DNA of 64,000 bases from Apteryx mantelli (Eukaryota > Chordata > Aves > Apterygiformes > Apterygidae), in contig NC_089981.1 in assembly GCF_036417845.1 (NCBI RefSeq), forward strand, positions 65,561,268-65,625,267, read 5' to 3'. Position 1 is the stretch's first letter. Each line of letters begins with the position of its first letter. The notes under the pieces were generated by a model. That model searched no databases, had not been told where the DNA came from, and saw only the letters and a list, made by a program, of their open reading frames with translations. Positions 1 through 12,800 of this stretch are shown here, piece after piece. Both the position numbers and the translations under genes were made by a program.

Positions 1-1135
1 TATTGCAGCAATTTTCCTTGAGTAGTCACCTCTTCCCTTTAAGGGTTTTTGTTTAAAGCACAGAAGGGCATGCTAGACACTGACAAACAGGTATTGTCAT
101 CTTGCAGAGGGAAGTCAAAAGAACAAATAGCTGCATTTTGGTTTAGGAGAAACAATCTCTATGCAGCAGAGATTTGCTAATTTACACTGTCATGAGGTCT
201 TGTTGGAAACATTTTTGAATGAAAAAGCCAGGAAATGATGCAAAATAGATCTGAGTTATTCCAGGAGATGGTTAAATTTTTCATAGTGGTAACTGATAGA
301 TCAGTCTGTGCGCTATGACATCTCATCATAAAAATACATCATGGGAGACTTCTGCTATTTGTTCTTGGCTGAGCACTGACCTTGGCTATTAGATCTCAAT
401 TAAGCAAATCCATGACTAATGTTTTTCTCTCCTGCTTTTCTGCTGCAGAAAACAATATTTGATGAAGCAAACTCTGAGTGCTTGCATGCTTACTCTCCAG
501 ATGGGACCCACAGTCACTAGACTTCATGTAATCTGAAAAAACAGGATTTTTTATGTGAGTTCCAAGAAAAGGAGGTATTTAAAAATCCTTGGAGCCAAGG
601 TTTGCTGCCTTCAGCATGGAACAGCCTCTGCTGTTCCCGAACAATGTATGTTGTGGAGGCCGGAGAGAAGGGGTGAGTAGGCAGTAGAGATCAAATAGAA
701 CTTGCCACATCTTCACTCCTTTATGCTTGCTCACCTGGGATCCTTTAACCTTCCTTTAACTTCTCCCCTATCATTTTGTTCTAGGAGAAGGGAAGAACTG
801 CCAGTGGGCTAGACAATGGTAGCAATAAGACTGTGCAAGACTTGCCTTGCTGCATAAAACCCCTGTGCAAGCTAGAGGATGTCTGCAGAATGGTTCCAGT
901 TTCAGCCCAGGTAAATGCTGAAGCATCAAAGCATTGTGCTGCTCTTGGACTGCAATCACAGCACTGGGCCAGGAAGGACTTGGAGGAAATCATATCCCCG
1001 TGCTTGTGTTTGACATCCAGCAGCAGCTGGCAATGGCAGGAGCAGCCACAGAAACAGTTGTAGGAGAGGTGTGCTTCTGCAGCTGAGAAATGAGGGTGGG
1101 AGGTTAGGGGTGAAGGAAGAGTTCTCTCTTCCAGC
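1..1135. other. Intergenic DNA, left edge
   Basis: I see no supported gene here. Short open frames on both strands at 771-1200 have no recognisable domain and overlap each other, as chance frames do. The stretch ends at CCAGC (1131-1135), the left copy of the target-site duplication of the LTR that follows. Confidence 0.5.
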
Positions 1136-1228
1136 TGTGGCAGAGCGCAACTACCCCCCACCCCCACCCCATCTCGGGCCCAAAATGTGGTGGAGCACAA
1201 CTATCTCCACCCCTTTATCTCAGGCCCC
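1136..1228 (+). repeat. Imperfect 50-bp tandem duplication at the 5' end of the LTR
   Basis: The first unit (1136-1185) begins TGTGGCAGAGCGCAACTA and runs through a C-rich stretch to CTCGGGCCC. The second unit starts at 1186 with TGTGGTGGAGCACAACTA and ends CTCAGGCCCC. The repeat copies the LTR's terminal segment into U3, so the real left end is set by the target duplication rather than by the second TGTGG. Confidence 0.5.
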
Positions 1229-1722
1229 AGCTGACTGCAAATAACTGACAGCGCCTAGGGCTGACCAGGAGGAACTGGGTGATACTGGTTGCAACTGGTG
1301 AGGCCAGAAATGGGCGTGAGATCAGCAAAAAGGAATATCTTTTTCCCCAACATGGCATGAGGTCAGCAAAAAAAAGGTACATCTCCACACCAAATATTGT
1401 ATGACCGTGAGTCAAACTCCGTGCCCATAAATAGCACTGCAGCCTAGAGTCCATCGAGCTCTCCTGCACGGCAGCAGGCTGCATGGTGGTGAATCTCCCC
1501 TTGAGCTGGGACGCCTCTCAAGCTTACTGTCCTGGAGTTAAGAGAACCTCTGACAAGAAACTGTTGGAGTGGTAAGAAACCGAGACTCGGGCAATAACAA
1601 ATGTGCAGTAAGATTCACTTGCTATGACTACACTATATAGCCATCCTCAATAAATCTGTTTGCACTAAACCCAGAGATGATGACAATCCTAATAACCTCC
1701 CCCCTACCCCACCCCTGTGACA
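1136..1722 (+). mobile_element. Solo LTR of an endogenous retrovirus (fossil)
   Basis: A 587-bp block begins TGTGGCAG and ends CTGTGACA, so it has the TG...CA ends of an LTR with short imperfect terminal inversion. It is flanked by CCAGC at 1131-1135 and CCAGC at 1723-1727, a 5-bp target duplication. Inside are a TATA-like ATAAATA at 1427-1433 and an AATAAA at 1649-1654, in the order expected for U3-R-U5 on the plus strand. No internal retroviral genes adjoin it, so it looks like a solo LTR left by recombination. A 5-bp duplication fits ERV1 or ERVL better than ERVK, but I cannot name the family. The intact target duplication suggests moderate age. Confidence 0.6.
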
Positions 1723-4700
1723 CCAGCTAATTACACATGCTGCCTTCTGTTGGGATTCAGGCAGGAAAGAGGTGACATGGCAGCAACTCAGCTACAGAGA
1801 CAAAGGAGGCAGCAGGAAAAGGATGGATTTTGTTGCACTTGTTCTACAGCACACTGCTTGGAGGCAAGAGGAAGAGTGAGAAAAGTGGATTGTGGATGAG
1901 GTCACACTACCTCCTAACAACTGCCAACTCTGTGGGGAGCAAAAGACATTGTTTTGTCACCCGGTTTGTGATTAGGATTTGATGGTGCAAAGACAGCATG
2001 AAGTGTAGGCCACAAGCATGGTGGAACAAAAGCGTTGCTTTAAAAGGGCCTGCAGCACATTTTCAGCTGTCTGGGCTGGAAGGGGCTTATTTGCACGCAG
2101 CATTCAGCTGGATACAGGATGGCTACAGATTATTTGCAGTGGTGGGGCTAAAATCACAGATACCTGATAATCAGTGCTTTTGCAAAATCAAGTTTCATCA
2201 TGGCAATGAGAACAGTCAAACTCAAAACAATCATTACAAGCATAGTGCCATTCTCTGAGAGACTTTCCAGGTGCTAGCTGTAGCTGACAAAAGGTCAGAC
2301 TGACATATGGCTTCAGTCTTAGAGGAATGCTGTCTGGAAAGCCAAGGGCAAAAAGGCCAGTGTATATGGAAGTGTGCTGACTGGAGTGGCAGAAAGGTAC
2401 ACGTAGATTTGATCTCTGCCACTGGGATAAGGTAAGTTAGTGACAGAGTAATTCTCTCCGTTCTAGGAAAGATGGGACATGCTGTGCAGTAACTGGGGAT
2501 GAGAAGGGTGTTAAATCTTGGCCTAATCCTATATTTAGCCTAGGATTGTTCCCTCTTCTCTGCCTGCCTTGGCTGTGAGCAGCGGTGCTTTTTCCTGTTC
2601 CTTAGGGGAAACTATTCTAAAAATGACTTTTTCGTTACCACCACTACTACTACCTTCTTGTCAGTCCACTCAAGTTTACTTTTGTTCAGGTCCATCCCTT
2701 GATTCCTAGCTCCACAGTCCCAAGATTTGTTTAAGGAGGCATCTGCTTATGAACCAGTGAGTCTTTCCAAAATTGAAATTCTGCCTGAAGGCAAAGATAA
2801 CACCAAAGCTTCACCTACAACCAATCCCTCTGCCTGGACTGATTGTTTTTAAGCAAGAACAGTGTTTTGAAGGATGAGTCTCCTTTTCAGGCTATACGTG
2901 CTCTTCTCTGGCTCCTCCATCATTTCAAAATCAATAGCTGTCTCTGATTGCCCCCCTCCCCTCCAGACCCTGCTCTTTGCTACCTCATTTTAGTTTTAAT
3001 TTGCCACAGCAAAATTGCAGTCATTTTTTCCCCATCCTAATTAAGAAACCTATCCATTAAGGAGAAAGAAAACAAAAACAAAACCTTCTTATCTAAGCCC
3101 CTAGCACAGAACAGAGACAGAAATGATTGGTGAGAAGATCAGCTCCAGAAAGCCAAGGCCTTTATTGATTCTTCTGGCCTTCCTCAATAAATGCAGAATT
3201 AGAGTTTTAAATTCACCTACAAGGAAGCTAAAAGCTAGTGTAAAATGCTGACTTCCCAACATCAGAGAATAAAGAAGCAGTATGTCTTTGAGTCTGACTT
3301 TTTACTCTATATATGTAGTTTCAACAAAAATGTTCCACAGCATGGAACATCATTTTACCTCACCATACCTCTAATTCAGTTTCCCCACCTTTTGATATAA
3401 ATTGGCGTTGCTCCTGGCTTTCCAAAGGGTAATGGTCCTGACCTACCTTTTGGAAATGCTTTGAGATCTGTGCATGAAAAGAGGTTAAAAAAGCTGAGTC
3501 ACAGGCAAATGGCCCCCCTCCAGCTCAGCCAACAGCACTGAGCTCTGAGTTAAGAAAATGAGTGCTGAGTGACGGTAACGGAGGGCTCAGCCTTAAGGCC
3601 ATTCAGTTCATTTCACACTGGTGCTAATGAACATGATGACAGACACAAAAAGGGAATGGCTGAAAGGGGGAACTCCCAAACATTAGATGGGAGAGCATCT
3701 ACTACACACGGGCATTTTGTGGAAGAGGACACTCAACAGCAACAACACAGGACAATGTCAGAGAGAGGATAGTCCCCTCTGGCTTCCTCTAGGAAAATGA
3801 GATGAGAGATGCCTCCACAGGGTTATAACCTGTATTATCCAGAGGAAGAAGCATCTCTTCTGCAAAGAGGAAAAGCTGCTGCAGACATTACAGACATTAC
3901 TCCCTCTCTCCTCATCCCCCTGGGCAGTGGAAGTGGCAGCTACCTTCTGTGACACCTATCTGAGCACAAGCCCTGGATGTGAATCAAAATCAGATCTGGC
4001 TCCCTGCCATCCTCCAGACACTTACTTATCATCTTGGGGAGATAAGCATTTAGCAGATTAACCTGTTTGGAGTTTCTGTGCATGCTCAAATCCTCCTAGG
4101 ATGGTCATACATTTAAAATAGCAGGAAGTGTAGGGGGAGGATACTCACTAGACTAAAATTACTCTGATATTCCAGAGTGTTCCTCTCTCCACTGGGACCC
4201 CAGGATCAAAACACCTCAGAGCAGGACCTGCTAGAAAAGCCCAGACAAAATCTGCACAGAACCTGCTAGAAAATTCCAGACAAAATCTGCATTAAAGGCA
4301 TAAAAGTAGGCTTTTGAGCCTGGTTTTCTAAGGAAAAAAGGATTACGTTCTCATGTTTTGTGCATGTGTGTAACGCTGCATGTTCTCACATTCCTATTCA
4401 GTCACTTTAAAGCCTGTTGGTCCATTTCAATTAGATCTGATAGGCAACATAAGTTTCACAGCTAATTTAGGTCCTGTGGGTTTAGTAGATAGCCAGTCAG
4501 ATGAAAGGGACTCTATAAATGGCCTAATTCAGGAAAAAGGCTGCAGCGCACATGTATTAAACACTGGTGAGAGCACATAGGAGAAAAATTTATAAATGCT
4601 CAGTTGGAAGAACAGCTTCAATGAGAGAGCACAATGTTTTAGGAACATAAATCCTGAGGGAACCAAGGTTCATTGATCCTGCTGCTCACAAAACCACTGC

Positions 4701-4879
4701 TTTTGTTTTATTGTGATAATAGATGGGAGGAAAATATTATTTATTAATTTAGAAAACACTATAAAAAGCCCTAGGATCAAGGGTTTAAATGCATCTGGTG
4801 GGTTTAGGAAGTAGGATTCAGTGGCCCATTTGTTGCTAGCACCCTGTTTGTAACAGAAGCCAGCACTAGCTGACAGATT
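1723..4879. other. Intergenic DNA with a small tandem duplication
   Basis: I see no supported gene. A 31-bp sequence at 4226-4256 (ACCTGCTAGAAAAG...) recurs at 4261-4291 with few changes, a 35-bp period. The rest is AT-rich single-copy-looking DNA. Frames at 1998-2258 and 3569-3772 show no domain and have no splice or promoter context. Confidence 0.45.
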
Positions 4880-5095
4880 GGCGTACCACCTGAAACTGGG
4901 AAAGATCCTGAAGAAGGGTCAGGGGCCCAGGGTCTACGAGGAAATGTTGAAAGACCTGGCATTCTCTACTGTGGTACAGAGGAGACTAAAGAGGGGAGGA
5001 AGCTAATTGCAGAGCCTACAACTATATGAAAGGGAGTTACAAAGATAACAGAGTCAAACTCTTCTTGGATTAGAGACCTCCAGATATCCTCTCCA
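4880..5095 (+). mobile_element. Old CR1 LINE fragment (ORF2 C-terminal region)
   Basis: The sequence around 4975-5075 (GAGGAGACTAAAGAGGGGAG, then AGCTAATTGCAGAGCC, CTACAACTATATGAAAGG and CAAACTCTTCTTGG) follows the CR1 wording that encodes the end of ORF2 ([23 protein letters not shown]). It is heavily diverged, with internal losses and no 3' tail, so this is an old truncated copy in plus orientation. The boundaries are approximate. Confidence 0.45.
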
Positions 5096-8000
5096 ATCAT
5101 CATTTCTGTGGTGCTTTGACTACGGATATCAGAAGATGATGCAAGGAAACAGCCTGTATGAGCTAAGCTATAACTTGCACAGTGGGAACTTTCACCTCAC
5201 CTCTACTAGAGTGTATGTGAGCATGTTTTTAGTATTCAGTGTTTATATGGAAAAATGGTTTTATTAAGATATTTGTCACTATTATTTGCTAAATAGAAAT
5301 AGCTGAACATATTTTGGACCATGCTAAACTTCTGTCAGCAACATCTTGTGCCTCTTATGCTGAATCTGTAGCTGACCTGTAACATCATGCTACAGGCTGT
5401 TTTCAACCAGATTTGATATTAGGATGTACAGAGGCATCAGCAGACACGGAGGACTGTCACTAGTCCAGAAACTCAAGAAACCTGTGAACTAAAGCCTTAT
5501 TCTAGAATGGGCATTATTTTCAATACCTCACTCTTGTCTTTACCCCTTTGTTCTTCTATCAGAACTTCTTCCTGTATAGAGATCTTCTAATAAACCTCAT
5601 TTTATATAGGGGTCTTGTCAGGCCTCCAATGATTTACTCTTCTGAATCAGTTTCTGGAGTCCTTGTACTTCTGTTAACCATTTGAGGAATTTGTTCAGAC
5701 TTGGACAAGTTTCATGATCTCATCAAGAACTAAAGCATACTTAGAAGACACTGGATTATAGCTCAGTTAATCTTACATCCTAATTAAATGGGACATAAGT
5801 CTTGTTACCAAGTCTCTTTTCCATGTTAAATCTATCAAGCTTCAGGTGCAATGTGGAGAATGGGAATGGCTTACATGAATAGATGAAGACAGATCCAAGT
5901 TCTTGTCTGCACTCTGAACTAAGATGCAGCCAGCCTCAACCTGGACTTGTAGCCATGGCAGTGGGATGGCTCTGCAGCCAGCTAGGTGTTCCCTACCTAC
6001 TAGCTTCTTCATGTAGCTCAGCAGAGCGTGTAGCATAGGCAGAGGAGCTTAGGTCCATCTTAAGTATATCTGTAGAAATCTGATGTGGAACAGTGAGGAA
6101 AAACATCAACTAGCTCTCAAAGAATGGAAAAATACCTAAAGACAGAACCATTCAGGCAGTAGACACAACTCTAGGGCCTGCCTTGCCAGTAAGTTACTGC
6201 CTGGTTGCAATGCAGGGGGCATCTTAGGCACTAGTTGGCAGTCCAGTTTGTAACAACTTCTGCAGCACAGTCCTCTCAAGAGGACAGAAAATCATGAGTT
6301 TACACAGGTAGTTTCCTCTTCTGCCTCCAGTACTCAACCCACTGCGTTTTGATTCTGATTTATCTACAGATTTTATTTTCCCTTTACTCTAGATTATATA
6401 AAACTCAGTAATTGTTTACAATCTGTTGGACAGTTAGTTGTATCTATACATCACATAATGAACAGAGTACATGCGGTAAACAACATGCTTCATTTCCAGG
6501 TGGCCTTGAATTAAACACATCATTATCTTCCTGGAATCAGCTGATTACATTAATTTTCTTGCAAAGTTTGCCTGGATGACCTTCTCTTCCCCTCCCCTCA
6601 GCTGCACATGGTGGGGCATCCTAGAAGACTGCTTCCTATGGCACTGATGCAATTTTATATTTGTGGCCTCTGGGCAGCACTTCTCCTTTAGAGGAATTAA
6701 AATCTACAGAGATTATCTCAGCATGCACCTATATGAACACAAATAAATATTTGTGGTACATATAGATACAAAAACTTGATCAGGACTATGAAAAATCTTC
6801 TTGTGTCACTGCACACCTAAACAGATTAGGTGCAAGTACCATAACCTGAAAACTGTTTAGATTAGGTCAATGGTTCCCAATCATTCTTTCCCAAAGAAAA
6901 ATTAGTAGAATTCTGTATATCACTTGATCTACCCTATCACCCCTGCTTCCTTCCCAGGCTGTTGTTGCCTCTTCAAAATCAAGTTCTTGGAGCACAGTTC
7001 CTTGAGCCTGCAGAAGTCCTGCAGTTTGCTCATTCGTACTCCACTCTTCACCTTTAATATGGTCACAGAACCAATATTCCAGTTAGACTGGCAGTCCAGG
7101 AAATTCTTCCTTCTTATACTTGTTTCTCTTCATACATGTATGATTTTTTTTTTCCTGAGTCATTTCTGGTATGCCCATTTCTGGGTCACAGACTTCTCAT
7201 TTTCTGGGTGTCTGGTACTGAATTAGATCAGTGGTGTACCTCAGTCACAAAATGTCATTAGGTAACAAACCTGATTGCAGGTCAGTAACTCAGCAAATTC
7301 TCAGCTCAGCCACCATCTAAGCACACGACTTCAATAGCCACTGGATCCTTCACAGGCCCCACTGCTATCAGTAGTCTGCAGCATTTACTGCAATTTCAAA
7401 CTGCACAGGTACAAACAGTATGGTTTCTTGTCCTTGAATCACAGGAACAACTGAATCCTGGAATAAATAATTGCTTGGCATTTGTCATATATTTCTAGGC
7501 AAGTGAAGACATTAAGAAAGGAAGAAGATGGACTTAAACCTCAGCAGGCTGTGAAGGAACCAGATGCATTTGGCTCATGATCAACTATCTCCATGAATGT
7601 CTGTCTTCTCTAGTCTTCAGTGGTGAGTGAGTAGGCAGATTTCTGCTGCACTCTCTGAGCTGAGAATAGAAAGTCTACCTTCTAATGGTTAGGAAAACAG
7701 ATATTCTCCCTCTCCTTTCAGGTGTTGCTTAGGGAGCTTTGCTCTTTTCTAGACTTACTCAAACAGTCAACATTCCCTTCTGATCCAGTCACATTGTAGT
7801 ATCTCTCCACAACAGTATTCACTCTCCCAGGGCTCAGCTGTAAATACACCAGGCCTATAACATAGAAAGGAGAGATTTCTGGCATAGAATATGGAAATGA
7901 GGTATGAAAACCCACATCTGATTAGTCATTAAATTTACTGGAGCTCACTGCACTATTGTATATGGAATTAATTGCACACATATACACAAGTATTCACCTG

Positions 8001-8337
8001 CTATGAAACAAACATACCAGACACACTTCCCCCATGACGAACAGACACCAGATACATATTAAATTGGAATTCAATACTGCAGGCAATACCTTTCTGAAAC
8101 TGCCCAACAAACCCTGAACAGCACATCAGCAAAGTCGCCCTGCAGATATATGCAGGGCTCCTCCTCCAGAGCTAGCAGATGGCAGAGGCAGCAGATCCAG
8201 AAGAAGCCTAGAGGGAACAGCACAAGGGATGCGGCAGCATTAACAATACAGCAAAATAACTAACAGGTACAAAAGAAAAGAAAAAAGAAAACAAGCCCAA
8301 AACTGATAGAGATCTTTAATTTAAAAACAGAGTTAAG
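5096..8337. other. Intergenic DNA beyond the 3' end of ALKBH1
   Basis: I recognise no gene, RNA gene or clear repeat. Frames of up to 100 codons (for example 6924-7226) are low-complexity or have no family resemblance. The 3' end of ALKBH1 may extend into the right part of this stretch if a more distal poly(A) signal is used. Confidence 0.4.
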
Positions 8338-8343
8338 TTTATT
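8338..8343 (-). terminator. ALKBH1: Candidate ALKBH1 poly(A) signal
   Basis: TTTATT on the plus strand reads AATAAA on the minus strand, about 1.05 kb beyond the ALKBH1 stop codon. The ATTAAA variants at 8315-8320 and 9143-9148 are alternatives. No transcript evidence is available, so the choice is inference. Confidence 0.3.
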
Positions 8344-9396
8344 CATTGGGAAAGTGTGACAAAATACCCCAGGGACAGAGTATTCCACTCCAACAATTAA
8401 AACTGCATTAAAAAACAGATAGGAAGGCCTGAGTCTTAAACAGAATGGGCACAAAAGCTAGTGTTTTTCTTTGTTTCAATATATTTATCTTTTGGGTGAT
8501 AGAGATAATCACTGATTAATTTCTTTTTTAGGTACTTAATTTACAATTTCTTTGTTTCTACTTGTAAGCCATTCTGCTCCTTAAAGATGCCAGCCTGGGA
8601 CTGCAGGACCATATTCTGCAGGCACTGCATGGGGGCAGCTGCAAAAGAATGGGGATGTAGGGCTCAATCACATAGTAGCTGTTGGGAGGACACCCAACTG
8701 GGAGTTACTAGATAGTCTAAGTAAATCTTACCCCTAATCCTTTCCCTCTAAAATCTGAGGTATGTAAGAAAGTCCAGTCCCACTAATAAAATCAGTTTCT
8801 GTAGCAGCTGAAGGGGTACAAGCAGGCAGAGGGAAAAGGCAGGACTACGGCAAGCTTATAGCAGGCGTTGCACAATGGAGCTGTTAGTTTTGGATCATTG
8901 AACCACTTTTTGCTGCAGAGGTGATTCTCTTGGAAGTGCTGGAAGTAGGTTTCATGCCCATGGCAGCCTGTTTTCATTCGTACTTGTAAATGATCAATAC
9001 ACTTCAACTGAGCTTTACAAGCCCCATAGTTTTCTTTAATACATAGCAATTGCATCTTTTGCTAGCACTTTCTGTCCAATGATTTCAAAATACTATCTGA
9101 GCATCACTGAACCAAACTTAAAATTCTCTGCCATACAGGTATTTTAATGCGAATTGAATTTAGAAAACGTTTATGATAGAACTGCAACAGAGTTCATCTC
9201 CTGAGTCCCAGTCCTGAAATCATCCCTCTTTTCCTTTTAAATTCTGTTTTTTTCCCACCTCTTTCTTACAGCAACAAGGAACGCACTCTGCAAAGTTCCT
9301 TTATCACCATACAGATAAGTGGCTTCTAGTATGGTTACATGAGTTCCCAACTCTGGAAGTTACCAGTCCAGTCTGTGTCAGCATGATCTCCCGGTC

Positions 9397-9820
9397 TCAG
9401 CTGTCTTTATTTGGTTTGTGTCTCTTGACTCTGCTGTTCTCCTGGTGGTGACTGTCTTCAGAGGGTGCTTGGCCCTTTGCATTTGACCCCGATTCCTCTG
9501 GAAATTTCTGACCCTCAGACAGCACCTGCCTGATAGTCATATTAATGCGGGAAGACTGCAAGTACTTGGCACAGACCTGCCAATCCTCCTCAGAGCTGTG
9601 CTCAATGACTGAACCAACAGGAAGGTCTGAAGAAAGTGCTTGGTCCAGGCATGAAGGCAAAGCTGTCCCTTCAGGGTTGGGGAGGACCCGGGGCACAGCA
9701 TGGTACAGCAGGCGGCTGAAGCCAGACATCACCATGATGTCTCCACTGTGCATGAACATTGCTGTTGGGGCCTCCTCCCGCTTCAGGCCTCCGAGCAAAA
9801 ATATGGATGATTGCCCAAAA
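9397..9820 (-). CDS. ALKBH1: ALKBH1 last coding exon 6 (residues 235-375)
   Basis: It begins with [11 protein letters not shown] after CTCTAG, followed by [15 protein letters not shown] and [18 protein letters not shown] (third iron ligand H275), then [10 protein letters not shown] and [10 protein letters not shown]. It ends KRHKPNKDS and TGA at 9397-9399. The acidic, serine-rich stretch near residues 340-360 is poorly conserved compared with human. Confidence 0.96.
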
Positions 9821-12800
9821 CTAGAGATGGTGAGAGGATAGAGAGAGAAGAGAAAATAAATTGAGGTAGTGAACAATTATATGTACAATAGGAAAATATT
9901 AGCAGCTAAATTTATTTTAAAAAGCTAGATGGACCCCTGGTTACAACTTTACCAAAAGAGCATGCAAAACAGACTAACAGGCCTGGTTTAAGTCAGGCCT
10001 AGCATGAGCAGGTTCCCTATCAGGTTTGCAGCTTTGCTGAGGTATTTCATCCTTGCCAGTTAGTACCCAATTGCCACTCTGCTTCTTTTAGAACAGGACT
10101 ATACCTCTGCAAAGTGCTTTTCCATTGAAGTGCTACATCCACTGCTATTCAAACAGTCTTCAAATAAACCTATGCCCCTGAGTTACAGCTTCCTACTATA
10201 CAAGGTCTTCAGAGAGTGAAGATTATACATCTAATTTGCAAATTAAGTCATACCAACTTCCTATAACCATATGCAACCATGCAAAAAAACGCCACCAAAC
10301 CCATCACAACACTCAAGTGCTTTCCCTGACTCACCTGAATGATAAAAGGGGTTGAGAATGGTCTAATTCAGACTCATCCACATGAATTCCCAGTGAAGAA
10401 TCAAAGTGATAGTAGTTCAAGATCCCAGCTTGGGCTTGAAAACCCCGGAACCCACATGCTCTAGCCACTTGTTCTGACAAGAATGCAAGGTCTAAGGGGA
10501 AAGGAGTGTGGTGATTTGCTGAGTACTTCTGGAGTAAGGAGAGGGGAAAAAAAGCTGGAATATCAGAACAGCAAATACAATTGGAAACACATTGAATGAA
10601 AACTCAAAAGTTTGGCTGATGGTCACAGAGAAGGACATATTTGCTTGGAGAATGATTACACCACAGGCAGAACCACAGCAAGTTTTCCCCATATCTTTAA
10701 TTCTGGACCTGTCCTGAGACTGCCAGAGTTAATCATGACTAGTTAATACAGATGTTATTCATGGACTTAATCATTACAGCTGGATGGCAAACCTGAAGTC
10801 ACTAAGATTAGGACCAGCATCCTGATACAGTCTACCACAAACCTGTCATACAGGACCTACTTTGTCACTACTTCAAGCTGCCAACGTAGAGTTCTGTATC
10901 TCATCAACAAAGCTCTGAAACAAGCATCTTTGTCCCTTCTTTGAAGGATGAGGTAAACAGGAATTAATTGCAAACCTACTTCTCTCTCCACTGAGTGATT
11001 TTGACTGAGAGGAGTGAAAGGGAGCAACCAAGTTTTTATTATGGCCATCCAGTAAGAGGCTGATCCTGTTAAGATAAGGCTGAAAGCTAATTTGGTTAAG
11101 TATCTGCAACATACTGATAGACTGCATACTCACTCTGCCCTCTTCTCTCAGCCTCCATCTGACTCGGTCAGATGAAAAAGTCCATTTTGGTCTCCACAAT
11201 GTTTGGGAGCTCCAAAATAGCTGTTAGTTGGTGAGACTGTGCTATACCACTTCAGGTGCTAAGTTCAAAGTCACCTCAGCAGCAGTCTCTTCCTGCTCTC
11301 TCTCACCCCTCCAACAAGAAGCAGTGTTTCTCAGAAGTATCTGTCTTCAAATACTCAAGGTTATCCCCACCCCAAGTAGTTAACGATGCTTTTGAGACCA
11401 TCCCTTTTGGTAAGGTAAAAATGCTCAGTCACCCTGAAATGGAGTCATGGGTCTAGAACAAAGACTATACTACCATTTACCTTTCAAAGGAAAGAACACA
11501 ACAATGGACTTCTGCTGTTAAATCCTCCACAATAAACTCATACAGATTAAAACATTCTTACAAGCATGGCTTGCTCCAGCCTTTCCTGAAGACTGTCTTT
11601 TAGGATCATAAGCATTTTACTATCACTTTATTCCATGACATCCTCCTCTGACATTCTGAGTACTTACAGGAAAAACAGAAATAGTGAAGAATTTAATTTC
11701 AGTACCTTGGTATCCCAATTATAATGGTAACCAAGGGTCACCCAGCGCAGCTTCTCCAATAAGCTTCTGGGCTCCTTTTTACCAGAACCTTTCCTTCTGC
11801 AAAAACAAAATTGAAAGAAATGAGATTCATGCTAATTTCTGAAGGGTTTTCTGGTACTGCAGAATACAGTAATATGAGTCACTCATCCATACAACAGCCT
11901 ATTAAGACTGTCCATGCTAAACTTTTATTTTCAGTGTCTTTGGTTTTTCCTCCAAAGACTTTGAAAATTCAGTTCATACAATTTGTGCAGGCTGTAGGGC
12001 CTACTGCACACTGCTGTCAGTTTGAAAACTTGTATTTTCAACATGGTACCTAACAGAGGTTATCAGAGGGAGACATCACAGTGAACTGGTGCAGATTTAG
12101 AAAGTAGGTTAACAATTAAGCATGTAGTATTTGTGCACCTGAAAGCAAAGGAATGGAATCTGTGAAGATCTAAAAGGTGCAAATACAAAGAAGGAAAAAA
12201 ATATGTTTGAGGCATTAAATGGAATATGTCAAGAAGAAAAGAAAAACTTTGCCTAATGGTGAAGTAATTAAAGCTACATAATACTCTCCTAAGCAAAGGG
12301 TCATTAGTTCTACTTCTTGGTACCTTTATGGGAAGTGTTTAGGACAGATTGACTCAATGCTCAGTAAGGAACAAGACTGCTTTAGCTACAAACATACACA
12401 TCTCGTAATGTCAAGAAGTCTAGATTGCTGGTGTCTCCTATTCAGACCGCCATACAGGACAAAAAGCTCACACTACATATTTTAGGAAAGAGCATCATAA
12501 TGCATGTCACAATAACTGTTGTTCTTGAGTGACAACCCTAATGCAGAGGGGCCCAGCGGTCTAAAACCATATGCCAACTTACCTTCCTTGCTTGAAGGTG
12601 GAGGATCCAGGAAGATACCTGGGGGATGGGCTCTTACTATGGCCAACAGAAAAGTCTTTGTAGAGTTGCATCAAAAAGCGTTATTATAGTAAATCAGACA
12701 GAAGCATGCTAGTGATGTTAGTGATGAATATGAAAAGGTACACGTGTATCTTCTATTCCACTTATTCCAGCAATTTCAGCTTCTTTTCTCAAGCCAAATC

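Noticed and set aside
1186-1722. LTR starting at the second TGTGG (1186)
   Set aside because: No target duplication matches there (CAAAA against CCAGC). Starting at 1136 gives CCAGC on both sides.
10492-10692. Shorter version of ALKBH1 exon 5 starting after CCCCTTAG at 10492
   Set aside because: That acceptor would drop [11 protein letters not shown] and break the frame from exon 4. The acceptor at 10529 keeps both.
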